Shown: positions 1 to 11,675 of the stretch, piece after piece
How positions within the stretch are numbered: the first letter of the stretch is position 1
How the letters are laid out: each line of letters opens with the position of its first letter
From: Bryoerythrophyllum caledonicum
Lineage: Eukaryota > Streptophyta > Bryopsida > Pottiales > Pottiaceae
Direction of reading: 5' to 3'
Length of the DNA stretch: 64,000 nucleotides
Assembly (NCBI GenBank): GCA_963971425.1
Contig: OZ020524.1
Location: 1,831,773-1,895,772 of the forward strand
Made by a program: the position numbers and the translations under genes
Notes under the pieces: generated by a model
Databases searched by the model: none
Told to the model about the DNA's origin: nothing
Seen by the model: only the letters and a program-made list of their open reading frames with translations

Positions 1-620
1 TCATGGGTGAGGTTATATGCAAGGATGGTTGTAATGCTTCCAAAGGTCAACCGCACGGCCATAGCTTGCCGCAAGAAATTCACTCAAGTTTTTGCTTCTT
101 ACAAAGAGGACAAATTGGCAAACCTTCCCTCACAATCACCAAAGTAGTACTCAAACCTATTCCAAATAAATCACCAAACATGGCTAAAGTATTTTCAGCT
201 AGTAATCAAAATAGCATTATAGCAAGCCTACATTCAACGGTACTACTTTTCTAAGAAATGTATTCTTTCTTCTCAAAACAGGCCACCCCACAAGATTACA
301 TACATACTTAAAAGTGGATGGACTCACCCTCATTTGCTTTTGAAAATCTCTCTCCAAATAAGACCCCATAAGACTATGCTCCAAAAATCCTCCAACACCT
401 TTCAAATTGCCAACAAGACCTCCCAAAATCCACCCTCCGTCCTCAAGCAATAAATGCGACCATCATCATCATTTGGACATTTTGTTGACATATTACAAGT
501 TTTTGCAATGCCAAGATGCCCACTATAACATACTTCATTACCATGAAAATAGAAAGTAGAACAAGAATATGTTCCTTTTTAGAATCCATGGTAAAAGTAT
601 GAGAGCAGAAAATTGATCCA
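1..620 (-). pseudogene. Harbinger (PIF/HARBI1)-like transposase fragment, eroded
   Basis: Minus-strand reading gives blocks resembling HARBI1-type transposases. A stretch with FQKQMRVSPSTFKYVCNLV followed by LRRKNTFLRKVVPL (about 255-345) matches the usual N-terminal region in which a helical segment precedes the DDE domain. A second block reading MFGDLFGIGLSTTLVIV (about 130-185) matches the conserved HTH-like segment. A short N-terminal piece beginning MDSKKEHILVLLSIFM lies near 550-590. The blocks are in different frames with stops between them, so the gene is broken. The window edge cuts off the catalytic part, so no DDE residues can be seen. No terminal repeats were found. Family call is by recall of motif shape; an unrelated nuclease-like gene is a less likely alternative. 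Confidence 0.5.
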
Positions 621-1216
621 TTCATATAGTAAGAAATTATTGGAATCTTTGCAAATGGTATGGGGTTTGGCCTTTCAACTTGGCCTTTGGGGCTTCACAC
701 CACGACTGGCCAAAGGTTTCAATATGTATATTTTAATATATTTTTTTAGCAAGAAAGTTTAGCCTCTTGCCTTGTTCGGGCTGAAATTTTGGAAGGACGA
801 TTGCTCGACTTGGCCAAGTGTGAAGCGGCCTGCAGTGGTGAGTTGTGGAATAAATCATGGGCAAGAGGGAGAAGGTGGCTTCACGTTAAGCGGACCCTAA
901 AGAAAACTTATCCACAAACTCACCACTAAAGGCTGCTTCAACGTCTACAAAATGTGGGTGGTTTCTATCAGAACAGCGGTCTTCCACACAATCATCCCTA
1001 CAAAATTGGATCTGGATAAGTTTTCAGGTAAAACCTTAGAAAAGAATGTCAATTCGGGAACTACTTTTTTTGGTGTGTTTGTAAGAAGTTCTGTGTTCGG
1101 TAAGCCATAAGTAAGAGCACTTTGGGGCTTTTGAGCTATAGAAAAGGTGATGAAAGATACTAACAATCAAGCCCAAGGATGGTTGTATTCGATTAGTCAG
1201 ACCAGTGGGAAGTATA
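621..1216. other. Intergenic, no gene recognised
   Basis: Short open frames on minus only, none with recognisable domains or codon structure. No repeat or RNA gene seen. Confidence 0.5.
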
Positions 1217-1332
1217 GGGTGAGGCCCTGGCGGGAGGGCCTCACGGGCTGTGAGGTGCCCGACGTGGAGGGCGGTAGCCCGACGTGGAGGGAACCTCACA
1301 GCCCGTGAGGCCTGACCGCCAGGGCCTCACCC
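1217..1332. repeat. GC-rich 40-bp inverted repeat (hairpin or cruciform)
   Basis: Arms 1217-1256 and 1293-1332 are reverse complements at 38 of 40 positions. The 36-bp loop contains two exact 15-bp copies of GCCCGACGTGGAGGG (1257-1271 and 1277-1291). The GC content is far above the flanks. It lies about 350 bp beyond the TIN1-like stop codon. A transcript through it would fold into a strong hairpin. Confidence 0.85.
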
Positions 1333-1682
1333 GGCGTAACGCCCAATTGGGGCAGTGAGATTTTATTTTTTTAATCTGCCCGGGCAAAATGACGTGAGGA
1401 ATTCGGAACGCCCGCGTTCCATGCACATTCCGGATTATAACGTGCGCCGAAATGAACGGGATGAAAACCTGATCGGGCGTTACGAAGGTCTTCTCTGCTT
1501 TAGTCAAGAGCTGACAACGTAAGCAGATGGGCGTATTATTTTCCAATCCAAGATAAATTTGAGATCCAGGAAGGAACTTCTAAGTTGTAGCCGCAGAATT
1601 TGTGCAACAATGCTCAGCGTATGAAGAATGTCCTAAGTTATACTTACAGCAACGTCATGAAAGTTGCAACTACTACGTCTGT
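1333..1682. other. 3' flank of the TIN1-like gene
   Basis: No gene seen. A 10-bp inverted pair, CGTAACGCCC (1336-1345) and GGGCGTTACG (1474-1483), and a short palindrome GGAACGC/GCGTTCC near 1407-1422 are the only structures noticed. It should include the 3' UTR of the minus-strand gene; no clear polyadenylation signal was identified. Confidence 0.4.
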
Positions 1683-4070
1683 CTAATCTACAATACCATC
1701 CAAGTCGACGTCCAGCGTCATGGCCCCAGCAGCCATCAGAAACGCAGGCGCTGTCATGGACACATTCCCATCCACCACGCCAGGCGCAATGGCAATCGTT
1801 GGCAAAACCGACTCCAACTGCTGCACTCGGACGGGCAACAGTTTCCGCCCCTCGACCTTGGTCAGGAGCTCAAACTGCAACCGCTCCACAGCAGGCTTGG
1901 TAGCCCACTCCGGCCACAGCTCCTCATCTCCAAACGCCCCCTTCTCCACCGCCTTCTCCACCTCAAAATCAATCTGCACAAAACTGGCCGCCGACACCTT
2001 GGCCTTGAGGAGCTGGAACGAGCCCCGCTTGTACGCTTTCGGGCCCAAGGTCTTGACCAGCGCCTCCTCCAAGCCTGCCAGCTTCGTCTTGTTGATGGAC
2101 GGCAGCGGCCACATGTACAGATCCTCAATGTTGTCCGTCAAAGCCAACGTCCCATACGGCACCGTGATCGGGGGCGCAGCAGCTTTCTTGGTCGTCGCTG
2201 GCGACGTCACCTCAATGGCTCCGGATCCAAGCCTCTTGACCTTGAGCCTCCCTCCACTCGTCGACTCTGCCGGCATTTTCACGGCCGTCAGGGACGTGGG
2301 GCCGACGATCCGGAGCGACAGCAGCGGCTTCTCCTGTCCACGAGATGCGGACCGAAGCCGGGCAGCGAGCGCAACCAGACTGGCAGCCAAACCGCCCTCC
2401 GGACCTCCGCTAAGAGGCAAGGGCAGCTGCAGGGGCCTGGAAAGGCTCACCTCGCGCGCTCCCTGTACCGACACCACAGCTCCATCGGCCAACAACACTC
2501 TCTTCAGCTCCCCAGCATCCACATCATGCTGCACAGACTCCAAGCGTTAATAAACATGCATGTGTGTTCGCAACTGAAAAAATACCGGTCAATATGGGCA
2601 TCCAGTGCAAGAATGATTCTAGATGCACATCTGCAAGATGCTCTTCCTTGGATTCCTTGTAGGATTCCTTCTTTGCTTTTATGATTTGTCCCTTGCTCCT
2701 TCCCTCCCTCCCTCCCTCCCTCCTCAAGAATGCAGCTCCATGAATGATGCTCTGTACGAGATTGTTCTACATTTTATAGGGGGAATCACAGCAGCCAAAC
2801 CCCTGAGAATGTTTTCCAAGAGAAAATCTCTTCATCCAAAGTCAGAGATAGAATAAGAGACTGAGGAGATGGATCTTACGGGCATAGCAAGTCGCAGCTC
2901 TTCCGCATCTTGGATCCAAAGGTCAACAGGCCCTGTCACCTCAAACGGTGCCAAAGTGGCAGCAAATGCTTCAGGGCGCCACACATTCACAGAGCCTGCC
3001 TTCTTCTTCACCTCACTCGAATCATCTGGAGTTTCGTCACCTTCACTGGGATCTGGAAGCTCCTGCAGATACTGCCAAGTGGTGACCTCCTCGGACAGCC
3101 GCAACGGAATCACAACACTGCCAACCTGAATGTCAAACTCGTAAATGAGGGTTTGCCCTATTTTGGCGTCCCGTGTATCTATGCTACCTAACTTCACTTC
3201 ATCTGCCGTCCAACCCATCCGCTGCCTCAGTAGCTCTATTGTGTCCTGCACCACCAGAGTTTTCCAGCCAGGTCAGATTTCCCTTCACATCCCAAACGGT
3301 ACGCTCTTTGCTCACAGATCTATCTCTGCCTAAAATCCTGCCAAAACAAGAGGTCCTTAAACTACCATCCAGTCGATACGTCTCATGCCAATAAGGCTTG
3401 TTACTATGCCCATTCTTTATCCCCTAAATGTCCCATGACAATAGTACATAGAAAATAAGGTTGACAACAAGCTCCAAATCAAGCGACCCAATCTAACCTC
3501 ACTGGAACCACGTTGCTCTAAAATCCAACTTCTAGATGCCAGTTCCTTTCAAACACAATAAATCAGAGTACCGTATTCTACTTGCCACATGCCTCGTTCA
3601 CAGGGCGAGGATTGCCAATAACCAGGAAATTGGCAAAACTAAGACGACTGGTAACTTCAATTTCAAACAAACAGAAACATGACTGTGACAATGCTTGGAA
3701 AAGCAACGAAACCCTATCGAGAGGGAACCAAAAAACCCAAAACAAATTTCCAAATTCTTGCAACAAAAATCTGTCCTAAAATGGCGACAGCGGCCGAATC
3801 ACAGACGAAATTCCTGAGAATTCACAACAAAAATCCGACACAGAGAAGCTGTGACAGAATTCCTGAAAATTCATGGATGGACACAATCCTAGGACTACCT
3901 TGTCTGGTTTGAATTGGTGCACTTACCGAGACGGCTTCCAAGGCCGAGGTGGGCGTCTCGCCGGCCTTCAACACGGGCGGGATTGCGGCTCCTGCCAAAA
4001 CACCAATCGCCAGCAACATCATGCACACCAACAGCAGCATCACCACCCTCCCTCTCCATCGCAGCTCCAT
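1683..4070 (-). CDS. TIN1: TIN1-like (tunicamycin induced 1) ER protein, three exons, intact
   Basis: Exons 4070-3927, 3245-2880 and 2528-1683 join in phase 0 to 450 residues. All junctions are consensus (CTCG|GTAAGT, GTGCAG|GAC, CCC|GTAAGA, GTGCAG|CAT). The protein opens with a signal peptide or anchor (RVVMLLLVCMMLLAIGVLAG, residues about 9-28), which decides the start at 4070 over an in-frame ATG at 4136. Recognisable TIN1 blocks follow: a DTIELLRQRMGW segment after the first splice, PFEVTGPVDLWIQDA at the end of exon 2, then HDVDAGELKRVLLADGAVV and LSLRIVGPTSL in exon 3. In Arabidopsis TIN1 is a plant-specific ER protein induced by unfolded-protein stress; its biochemical activity is not established to my knowledge. 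Exon 3 is notably GC-rich. It is a host gene unrelated to its transposon neighbours. Identity is by recall of the family sequence and looks strong. Confidence 0.87.
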
Positions 4071-4275
4071 CTCACGGTCCGCCAGAATAGACGTCCTCTC
4101 CAAACCCGAATTCTTACACACAAGGAATGCAGGCACTCATCCTCTGATCCAGACACAAAACTAGGAGCGAGGAACGGGGTGGGACTGTCACCGACTCCGC
4201 AACGATCTAGGGAAGTTGGAGGAAACGTTGGGGAGTGTTTGGAGACGACGATGATGAGGCATGTTGGGGTCTCGG

Positions 4276-4294
4276 CCAATCAGGTGCCTCCACG
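4276..4294. promoter_or_regulatory. ER stress response element (ERSE), CCAAT-N9-CCACG
   Basis: CCAAT at 4276-4280, exactly nine bases, then CCACG at 4290-4294. This is the canonical ERSE-I layout bound by NF-Y plus stress-activated bZIP factors. It lies about 206 bp upstream of the TIN1-like ATG. A second CCAAT box is at 4308-4312. The match of element and gene identity is mutually supporting. Confidence 0.75.
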
Positions 4295-4312
4295 GCGGGC
4301 TTTTGGGCCAAT

Positions 4313-5870
4313 CAGAGGATGCTGACTGGGACAGGGCGCTCAAAGCCGCTACAGTGCGTCTGCGTCAACTACAGTCTACAGCAGAGTATTTTAGAATCAT
4401 CATTCCTCATCAGAAAATTTGAAATGACTTTTTGTGTGATAAGTTTTGTACTAGGGTGCCGCCGATTTTGTAAAAAATGATTTACACTGTCTTTATCTAA
4501 ATTTTGAAGAGATTAAATTATGAGATGCCTAAGCTTCTAAAAGCATAGTCAGAAGCTAAGGCAAAAGCTAAAGGAAAGTTAGGGTTTTTTTCAAAATTAA
4601 GAGGTGCCTGAGTCAAAAAGGGCTTGATTAAATTATTTTGATGGTGATGTATTGAAACCAACATCCAATGGTGATTTAGATAAGCTGAAAACGATATAGC
4701 AAATTTTCAAGTGATCTTATTTTATCATTTTCATCATATTAAAATAATATGAAGTTGTATAGGAGTAATCAATAATAATTACTCATTGTGTTTTAAATTT
4801 ATTTGTTCAATAGTGTAATGATGTTGGCCTTTGATCCAAGACTGTTTTAATGTTCAAACTTTTGAACCAAAGTAGAAGAAGTTAATGAATATAAAACAAG
4901 TAGCCATCAATTAGAATCAATAGATGAAGAAATGAGCATGGTTATCAAAATATAGAATGAATCATAACTAATTCTTTAAGGACAAGCAACCATTTAAGGT
5001 GCCTTGAAAATTCTTTGCCTTACTCATATTCTGCATAATCTATGACGCTTGTAGATCCTTCCATTGTCCAAAGTTTGCTCGTCCTTAAAGGGTTACCATG
5101 ATTTGTATAATGATATGTATAATCCAAGAATCTTAGGTGCCACACTAATTCTAAAAAATTGTATTAAATTGTGACTATTAAGATGAAATCCAACCATTGT
5201 ATCCTTTAGATGCCTTCAAGGATAAAAAAATAAACTGGAACCCTTGATATAATGTTACAAATGTCGTCATTGTAAAAGCTATGGTATTACAAAATTAGTA
5301 GACTGATGCACGTTGTACAACACATCTATGGTATATATCTTATAGAATTAAATATATTTATGACTTTGTGAAATTGTATATCTTATGAATGTAAATTTAC
5401 CTTGGAATTGACTATGGAAATGGCGATGGAAACTTTGTTTTTCTTACATGACATATTCCATTCTAATTCACCTTTTATACCTTTGATAAATCTATAGTAT
5501 CTACCCTTCAAAAGTGGTTTTTGTTGATTGCCGGCATTTCAATCACCTTGGAATATATTATCATATAAGGTATATCAGCATATGGTTGCCGCATTAGAGA
5601 ATAAGGCAAGTTAGAAACTTTGAAAGTTTTAGAAATCGTTATCATTGAAAGAGCTTAAGTCTTAAGAAGAATGCAATTTTAAAAATTGAATTTGGATGAA
5701 GTATGAAATAGTTATGAGTTTCGGAGTGGTACTAATGTGTGATTCCATTAACAACAATAGTTGGACCGTAGGACCCATAGGGCCTCCAAAAAGTCAAAAA
5801 GTTGTCTATTCTTTTTCTATGAGCCACATTGTTTTTTCTATTTGTCCCTCCAAATGTGCATAATAGGCAG
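4313..5870. other. AT-rich intergenic DNA, no gene recognised
   Basis: Upstream region of the TIN1-like gene grading into AT-rich sequence. No frame, RNA gene or clear repeat was recognised in it up to the MULE left end. Confidence 0.5.
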
Positions 5871-6006
5871 GGTCGTCTATTGTGTTGTGAGGGCGACCAA
5901 ATCCGTCACAATGTCACGATGTCATGATACGATGTCATGCCGTCATTATGGCGGATCGTGACATTACCGAGACGGGGTTATTTTTACGTCCAAATATTCA
6001 ATATTT
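5871..6006. repeat. MULE left terminal inverted repeat
   Basis: Reverse complement of 13672-13808 with scattered mismatches. It contains nested GTCATG/GTCACGA motifs that make it palindrome-rich. Similarity fades at about 6007. Confidence 0.75.
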
Positions 6007-6624
6007 GTATTACCTGGATTTTTAGTAGTGATCCACGCCCAACCGCCCTAGTGCGAGCAAGTCCGATTCCTTTTCTTCGCTCATGTCCACGACTATCAAC
6101 TGGCGGTTTTATTTCCATTTATTAAAAGGTAAAAATTACAGAGTCCACAATCGAATCAAAAATTTGAATAAAAATTGATAAAACTTACAATGATTGTGAA
6201 GTCCAACAGTAGGGGATGTGGAGTCATATAATTTCATCGTGATAGCTATATTACACAATGTTTCAATGAATAATATACTAATGTTCTAATTTTGGATCTT
6301 AAACTATCGTCCAATGGTTTAAGATACCCCATTTCTCCAATTGTAGTTGGCGTGGTTCTAAATTGAAGATGTTTTATGCTGTCAATACATGACAGAACTT
6401 CTGTATGTTGCTAACATAGCACCTCCCAAGTCGGTTAAAAAAATGTATAAAAAAAAATGATACATTGTTAGATAAATTAGTATATTGAAGAGAAGTACAA
6501 ATGAGAAATTCACTCAAACATTGATTACTAGCCATACTCGTGACAAGCAAATCCAATTTCACATGTTCAAATATGAGCTACCGGAAAATACAAATACTAT
6601 TCAGAAGATACTTCATTGCGGTTT

Positions 6625-9600
6625 TCATGCTTGCTCGACAATATTAGCAAGCTCTAGAATGCGCATGACTTCGTTAAAGCTGTAGCTTGGGGCATGCATG
6701 AATAAGTCCTCCTTGTAGTCCATCTTACATAAATAGCGTAAGATGTAGTACACATGCTTGTAATACTTCCATTGCCCTTTCTTTCCCAACTCCTCCATTG
6801 ACATCTTCACGAAATCTTGACATGTACACGTAGGGTAGTCTGTGAAGGTTATGTAATACGACTTCTCTTTCTCCGTTTGAAGAGTAATAACGCATCCAAA
6901 TCCCGGATACGGCATGGAGGTGACATTCGTAACGTAGCAATTCTTTATCAACACTGCGCTTGACCATTTGTTTCGGTGCTCAACGGAAGGCACATCTGTA
7001 CTTCGGCGAATCTAGTAGTCGTTGCGGAAAGTATGGTACGAGTCTGGATTCTCTGGAAGCAAGAAGTTCGATCGCGGAAGAGGCATGCTCAAAGTTACCT
7101 GGAATAGTCTACGAGGCGACAAAGCACCACGTTGCTCTAACTGAAAACGTGCTTCTCCTAACGATAAAACTTCTTGCATCGTTAGATTCGTGCCAAGGTT
7201 TATTGGCCACGTCATTGGAACTGATGGCCAATCTACTACAAACGATTTCTTCGAACCCATCACGCATCGGCTAATATCATCAAAACTAAACTCGACAGAA
7301 GTATTTCGGGGCGACCTGAATTCCTTCTTCTTGCCAATATATGTTGGGGCAGGTGTTTCCTGGCTCCCACGCCCAATTCTAGCGTCACACCTCTCACCGG
7401 TGCGAGCTTGCAATGCCTGGCACTTTCGGTGGGAGGTCTTCGGAAGCCGACCAATGTGCCACTTTGTGAGATCACACTCCGATTCCAATACTCCAGTTGT
7501 GTGACGGACCCCGGAACCTTGTTCATTTAGGGCCTCTTTGATCCGCGCTCGAGTCACCCTTCTACCATCTCGTGGAATCGAATAGTTCAGCGTATTGGAT
7601 TGGTGGGAGTCGTGGCTGGACCTGGGTGGCATGTCAAGATTGCGTTTTGTAGACCCAAAATGCTCCGCTCCTTCGAGCGCGCCCGTCTTTGTCAAAAAAT
7701 CCTCCGGCCCCGGGAAACTCTGTACAAGTTCTGCAATGAGTCTTGGATCACCAAAACGTTGGGTACATCTTAATCGAAGCGTACCTTTGTCTAGACCTTT
7801 CCCGGAGGTGCCTCCATTGATCCATGCCCCGTACGAAGTAATTTGCATGAAAGCCCGAATTAGGTCATCCACGGTAGCCGCATATAAACATGTCATGGTA
7901 TTCCCGGACTGTTGAAGCCAGTGGTTGTGGATTGACTCCGCAAGATTACATGATGGCATGTCAGCTTGCTTGTCGAGTGTGAGGTCCTAATATCATACAC
8001 CAAATGTCATTACGGCATTTACAACTAATATTTCAACAAATAGAATATTAAGAATAGGCATTGCGAGAACTTACTAGTTGCATTGCTCCACCCCATTGTC
8101 TATATTGGAAATGCCAAAAAGCCATTCAATCTTCTAGGGCACGACGCCCGCTTTCGGTAGTGGCTCCAGATGAAATCCACCATCCATGAATGACGTTGTA
8201 TTGTGCTTCAGCCTCTTCTTCTGATCTCGCGTTCTTCCATATCCTGCAAAGTGCAATGTGTTGATCTTGGAATGCTGATAGAATGCTCTTTGTGGTGGCT
8301 CGTTGAAGGCACTTCGTCCAATGGAATAAACAAGTCCGTTCTTAGTTTTTGATCGGAACGTCCTTGTCGCCATTGCCATACACTCGTCAAACAGCGTGCC
8401 AATTCGCTCTGGCACTATCAGCCATCAACCCTTTGAAGGTCGTGATCTCCACTCCGTGATTCAACATCGTTTCATTCACGTTCTCCCAAAACAACTGTTC
8501 TGCTTGAGCATCCTCCGATTGCATATCACACATAGCTATCGTCATAACTTTACAATACTTACTGTCGTATACATGGCATGCCATGGTAGTCTGGTCTTTA
8601 ACTCGCTTGACGTGATCAAACATAAACCAACAATCTTGGAGGTCTCCACCAGGTTGCATCCGCCGAACAAGATCAACACCGCTACCAGGACGATCAACAG
8701 ACATTTTAAATACAAACATCTTACCTTTAGATTGGCCCGGGAACTTGTTCTCGTAGATGAAGACAAACTTGGAGGACTCTTTTAGCTCCATGATGTTGTC
8801 CATGATACCCTTCCCACCACTGTAGAAGCGCTTGCATGTCGACACCAAGTTCCTTATGTTAGGGGATGATAGAGTCTGGAACTGATACAAGACAACATCC
8901 ATGGATGCTCCTTCAAGGATTGATGATCCTGATCCGGGACGGATCAAGTAATCAGAAAGGTAATTCTTATTGGCAGCGATAATGATTGCAGAATTAGTGG
9001 CGTTGGGCGCACGCTCGACTTCCTTTGCAACGCACTCATGCATCACGTCCATTGCGGTTTGGTCAACTCCATTCGAGATGGGATGCTGGTGAATACCAAG
9101 ATGAATGGCAAGTCGGATGCGCTCCGAATCGGTACACATCACATAATAAATATGTGCATCACATAGAGCTAGACAAATAGGCGGGGTTTGACAAACCTTA
9201 CAAGCCAAGGTTGACTTTCTTGGCGGAGCGCCATTGATAAGCTAGGGGGAAATGGCAAGACCACTCTACTCCGTTTGATTAGTGCGACCTTCATTCCTGC
9301 ACTTATAGTCACAATGAAGGTTAGGACATTGAAGATGGCCAGTACAAGATGACTTTCGGTATGTCAGGCCGAAATTGTTCATGATATTCGTAGCCATTGT
9401 CCTACACCATGTGTGACCATCGTGTTGTTTGCTCATACCATCCAGTCCTCCTTCGAACTGAGTTGGTATGCCTTCTGGAAGTGGAGGCAACTCAAACATC
9501 ATGTCTCCGTTGTAAGACGGAGGCGAATACTTCACACATGAAACCTCTATGCTGTCGAAATCCACGTGTATCAACTCAGAACGGGATCCCTTTCTAGAAC

Positions 9601-10171
9601 AGGTCGTGCGAACATATGGAATGATATTGCGGATACTTTTAGATTTTGAATGGATAGGTGGTTTTCTAAAGGAAAGAGACGGAGACATGTGCGACCTACT
9701 TGGGATATGGATTGACGCATCGGGACAGATAGAGTCTTGTGACTTAAAGGTGTACGATGATTCCCCCAAATTCACATCAGAGAGGTCCTCGTCTGTGTCA
9801 CTTAGAAGCTGCACCCTTGGGTAAAACTGTGTGCCCAAACCGGGCACGAGTATCGTATCACCCGAATCAGTGAGAGGGATCATCACGGCACACGACGCAT
9901 TAGCGGACGTTTGAGTATCCTTAACACCATATACTTTAAAAGAACCACGACACAGATTCCACAGAAAGCCTAAATCGTCTCGGTCTTTCACTTGGTATAT
10001 AGAATGTTCTAATATCCCTGAGCTATCAAACACCTCTTGCTCAACATGAACGGTTCCAATTCTAAATCCAAAGCGACTACACAGGACTGCCTCCGAGACA
10101 TTAACAGTGCCATGTTCACCAACAGACATGACAAGCGGAACACCACCATTCTGAGATGTCAGTGACGCCAT
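6625..10171 (-). pseudogene. MULE transposase, two exons, six in-frame stops
   Basis: One minus-strand frame runs 10171-8073, is spliced across a short intron (donor CTA|GTAAGT, acceptor ATTAG|GACCTC), and continues 7988-6625. Blocks in order: a Cys/His-rich N-terminal region (TWCRTMATNIMNNFGL, SSCTGHLQCPNLHCDYKC, then CKVCQTPPICLA and HLGIHQHPISNGV); a DDE core with FDHVKRVKD and MADSARANWHAV; NLAESIHNHWLQQSGN, probably carrying the catalytic Glu; and a C-terminal SWIM-like zinc finger (YPTCTCQDF ... YYKHVYYI). Stops interrupt the frame at 9266, 9242, 8387, about 8342, about 8129 and 7012. Several are CGA-to-TGA or TGG-to-TAG/TGA changes, as expected from deamination of methylated cytosines. 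It cannot make transposase now. The family assignment rests on the SWIM finger, the TIRs and recalled relatives in ferns and bryophytes. Confidence 0.75.
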
Positions 10172-11348
10172 AGTCTAGAGCTCTCCACATCAATGGATAT
10201 GGAGTGCCTGCGGATTATGATTGCGGTTGAATATTGAACGAAATCAAGTGCTTGCCTAAACATCTGAGTGAAGACATCCAATTACGGAAACGCATCGTGC
10301 TCATAAATGGCAAAAATATTTAATGCCTTCTGTCAGATGCCCATGCACGCTCCCTCATGGCGCCTCAATGAATATGGAAACGTTTTGAACTTTATAATAA
10401 AATTTAAAAGGTTGATCCAACTAAGGCGGAGTGTATCATACAGTTGGTATTCGACGTGTACAGTGGTTTTCCACTAAATTAACAGTAAATATCCAAAGAT
10501 AAGAGGCTTGTGACGGCAGTGGGAGATTATAGTAAAGGAAAAACCTAGAACAATTTCAAGTTTAGTTAAGGTTGACAACAGTAGTTTAAATAGGTGTTTG
10601 GAATGGGCCGTGCCAAATGTGGGTGCTCAGAGTAGGTCAATAGTCCAGAGTTCACGACGATAAGGTGCATCCGAAACTTAGGTGCAAAATAGAATATTGC
10701 TATATGTGCCACCTCAAGCTGTAGGATCACCCAATCTAATTATGTTATGCTTGTTGTCGTTATTCAAGAATCCAACCCTATACACAAAAAATACGGGGTT
10801 CAGAATGGTGGGAGGAAAGAATATTATGGGCATATCATAAATAGATAGCAGTTCTGATTCAAATTAAAGGCTGACAACAGCTAATAATATAGCCAAAACA
10901 ATCGCCACCATGTATTGAAGATAACAAGAAAGGGCATTCCTAGTCAACATTGCTTCGTAGTAGAAGCGTCAATATGTTTGTGGTTTTTTTTGTGAGAGAG
11001 TGATGTTTAGGCATAGAGAAAGAGCCGGTTTAGCTTTGAATATTGAGGATGACTAAGAATGCTAGATAGAGTAGAAGAACTACCAAGTTTTCAAATCCTA
11101 AGCAAGTGCGCGCAGAGAAGAAACGTTGAGAGCAGAGGGCACTATTAGCTTCCCCAAACACGGAAGTAGAGGAACGAGAATGGGTAGAGCGATTTAGGGA
11201 TTTGACTAGTATCCATGAAGGAGCTAACCCAATCTAGTCAAGGGTTCATGTATGTCTTGAATGGTCTGCCTAAATGATTTTGAATATCACGACTTAGTTC
11301 AATTCAATGGTGTTATTGTATGACTTTGCTTCTTCTTATGTTGTGTAG
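10172..11348. other. MULE interior, non-coding
   Basis: Upstream of the transposase start. No frame with recognisable content. Likely transposase promoter or 5' UTR region plus filler. Confidence 0.4.
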
Positions 11349-11675
11349 GTGACCAAATCATTTCAGCATTCTCGTGGGGATAGTGAGGAGGAAGAGTCTT
11401 TACAAGCCAATATGGTGAGTCAATGTCAGACATCCAGTGCCTCAGATTGCTCGTTGCAAAGGGGTAAGGTTGCAGTCGAAAAGGTTAAGGAGTTCGAGTG
11501 TGAAAGTATGGAGACCGCAGAAGCTTCCGGGAGTCGTAGACATCCACCAAACTCCTCAAGGATCATAAATGGTTCACCCTCTCGGACATCACATACTCAA
11601 GCAGACAACCATTATGAAAGCCCGGACGAGCGCACTGGAGCACTGATGAATCCAGAATGGGCCCCATTGACTTAG
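11349..11675 (+). CDS. Possible exon of an unrecognised MULE passenger or accessory gene
   Basis: A 108-codon open stretch ending in a stop, rich in Ser, Glu and Lys (for example SRGDSEEEESLQANM), without a known domain. A plausible acceptor (TTCTTATGTTGTGTAG, ending near 11348) sits directly before it, hinting at a terminal exon. It lies inside the MULE and opposes the transposase. No upstream exon was identified. It could equally be a chance frame in non-coding DNA. Confidence 0.25.
   Translation: MTKSFQHSRGDSEEEESLQANMVSQCQTSSASDCSLQRGKVAVEKVKEFECESMETAEASGSRRHPPNSSRIINGSPSRTSHTQADNHYESPDERTGALMNPEWAPLT

Noticed and set aside
1602-2684. Long plus-strand open frame over the TIN1 region
   Set aside because: It is the antisense shadow of the GC-rich TIN1 exon 3, with no domain and low-complexity Arg/His/Gln content.
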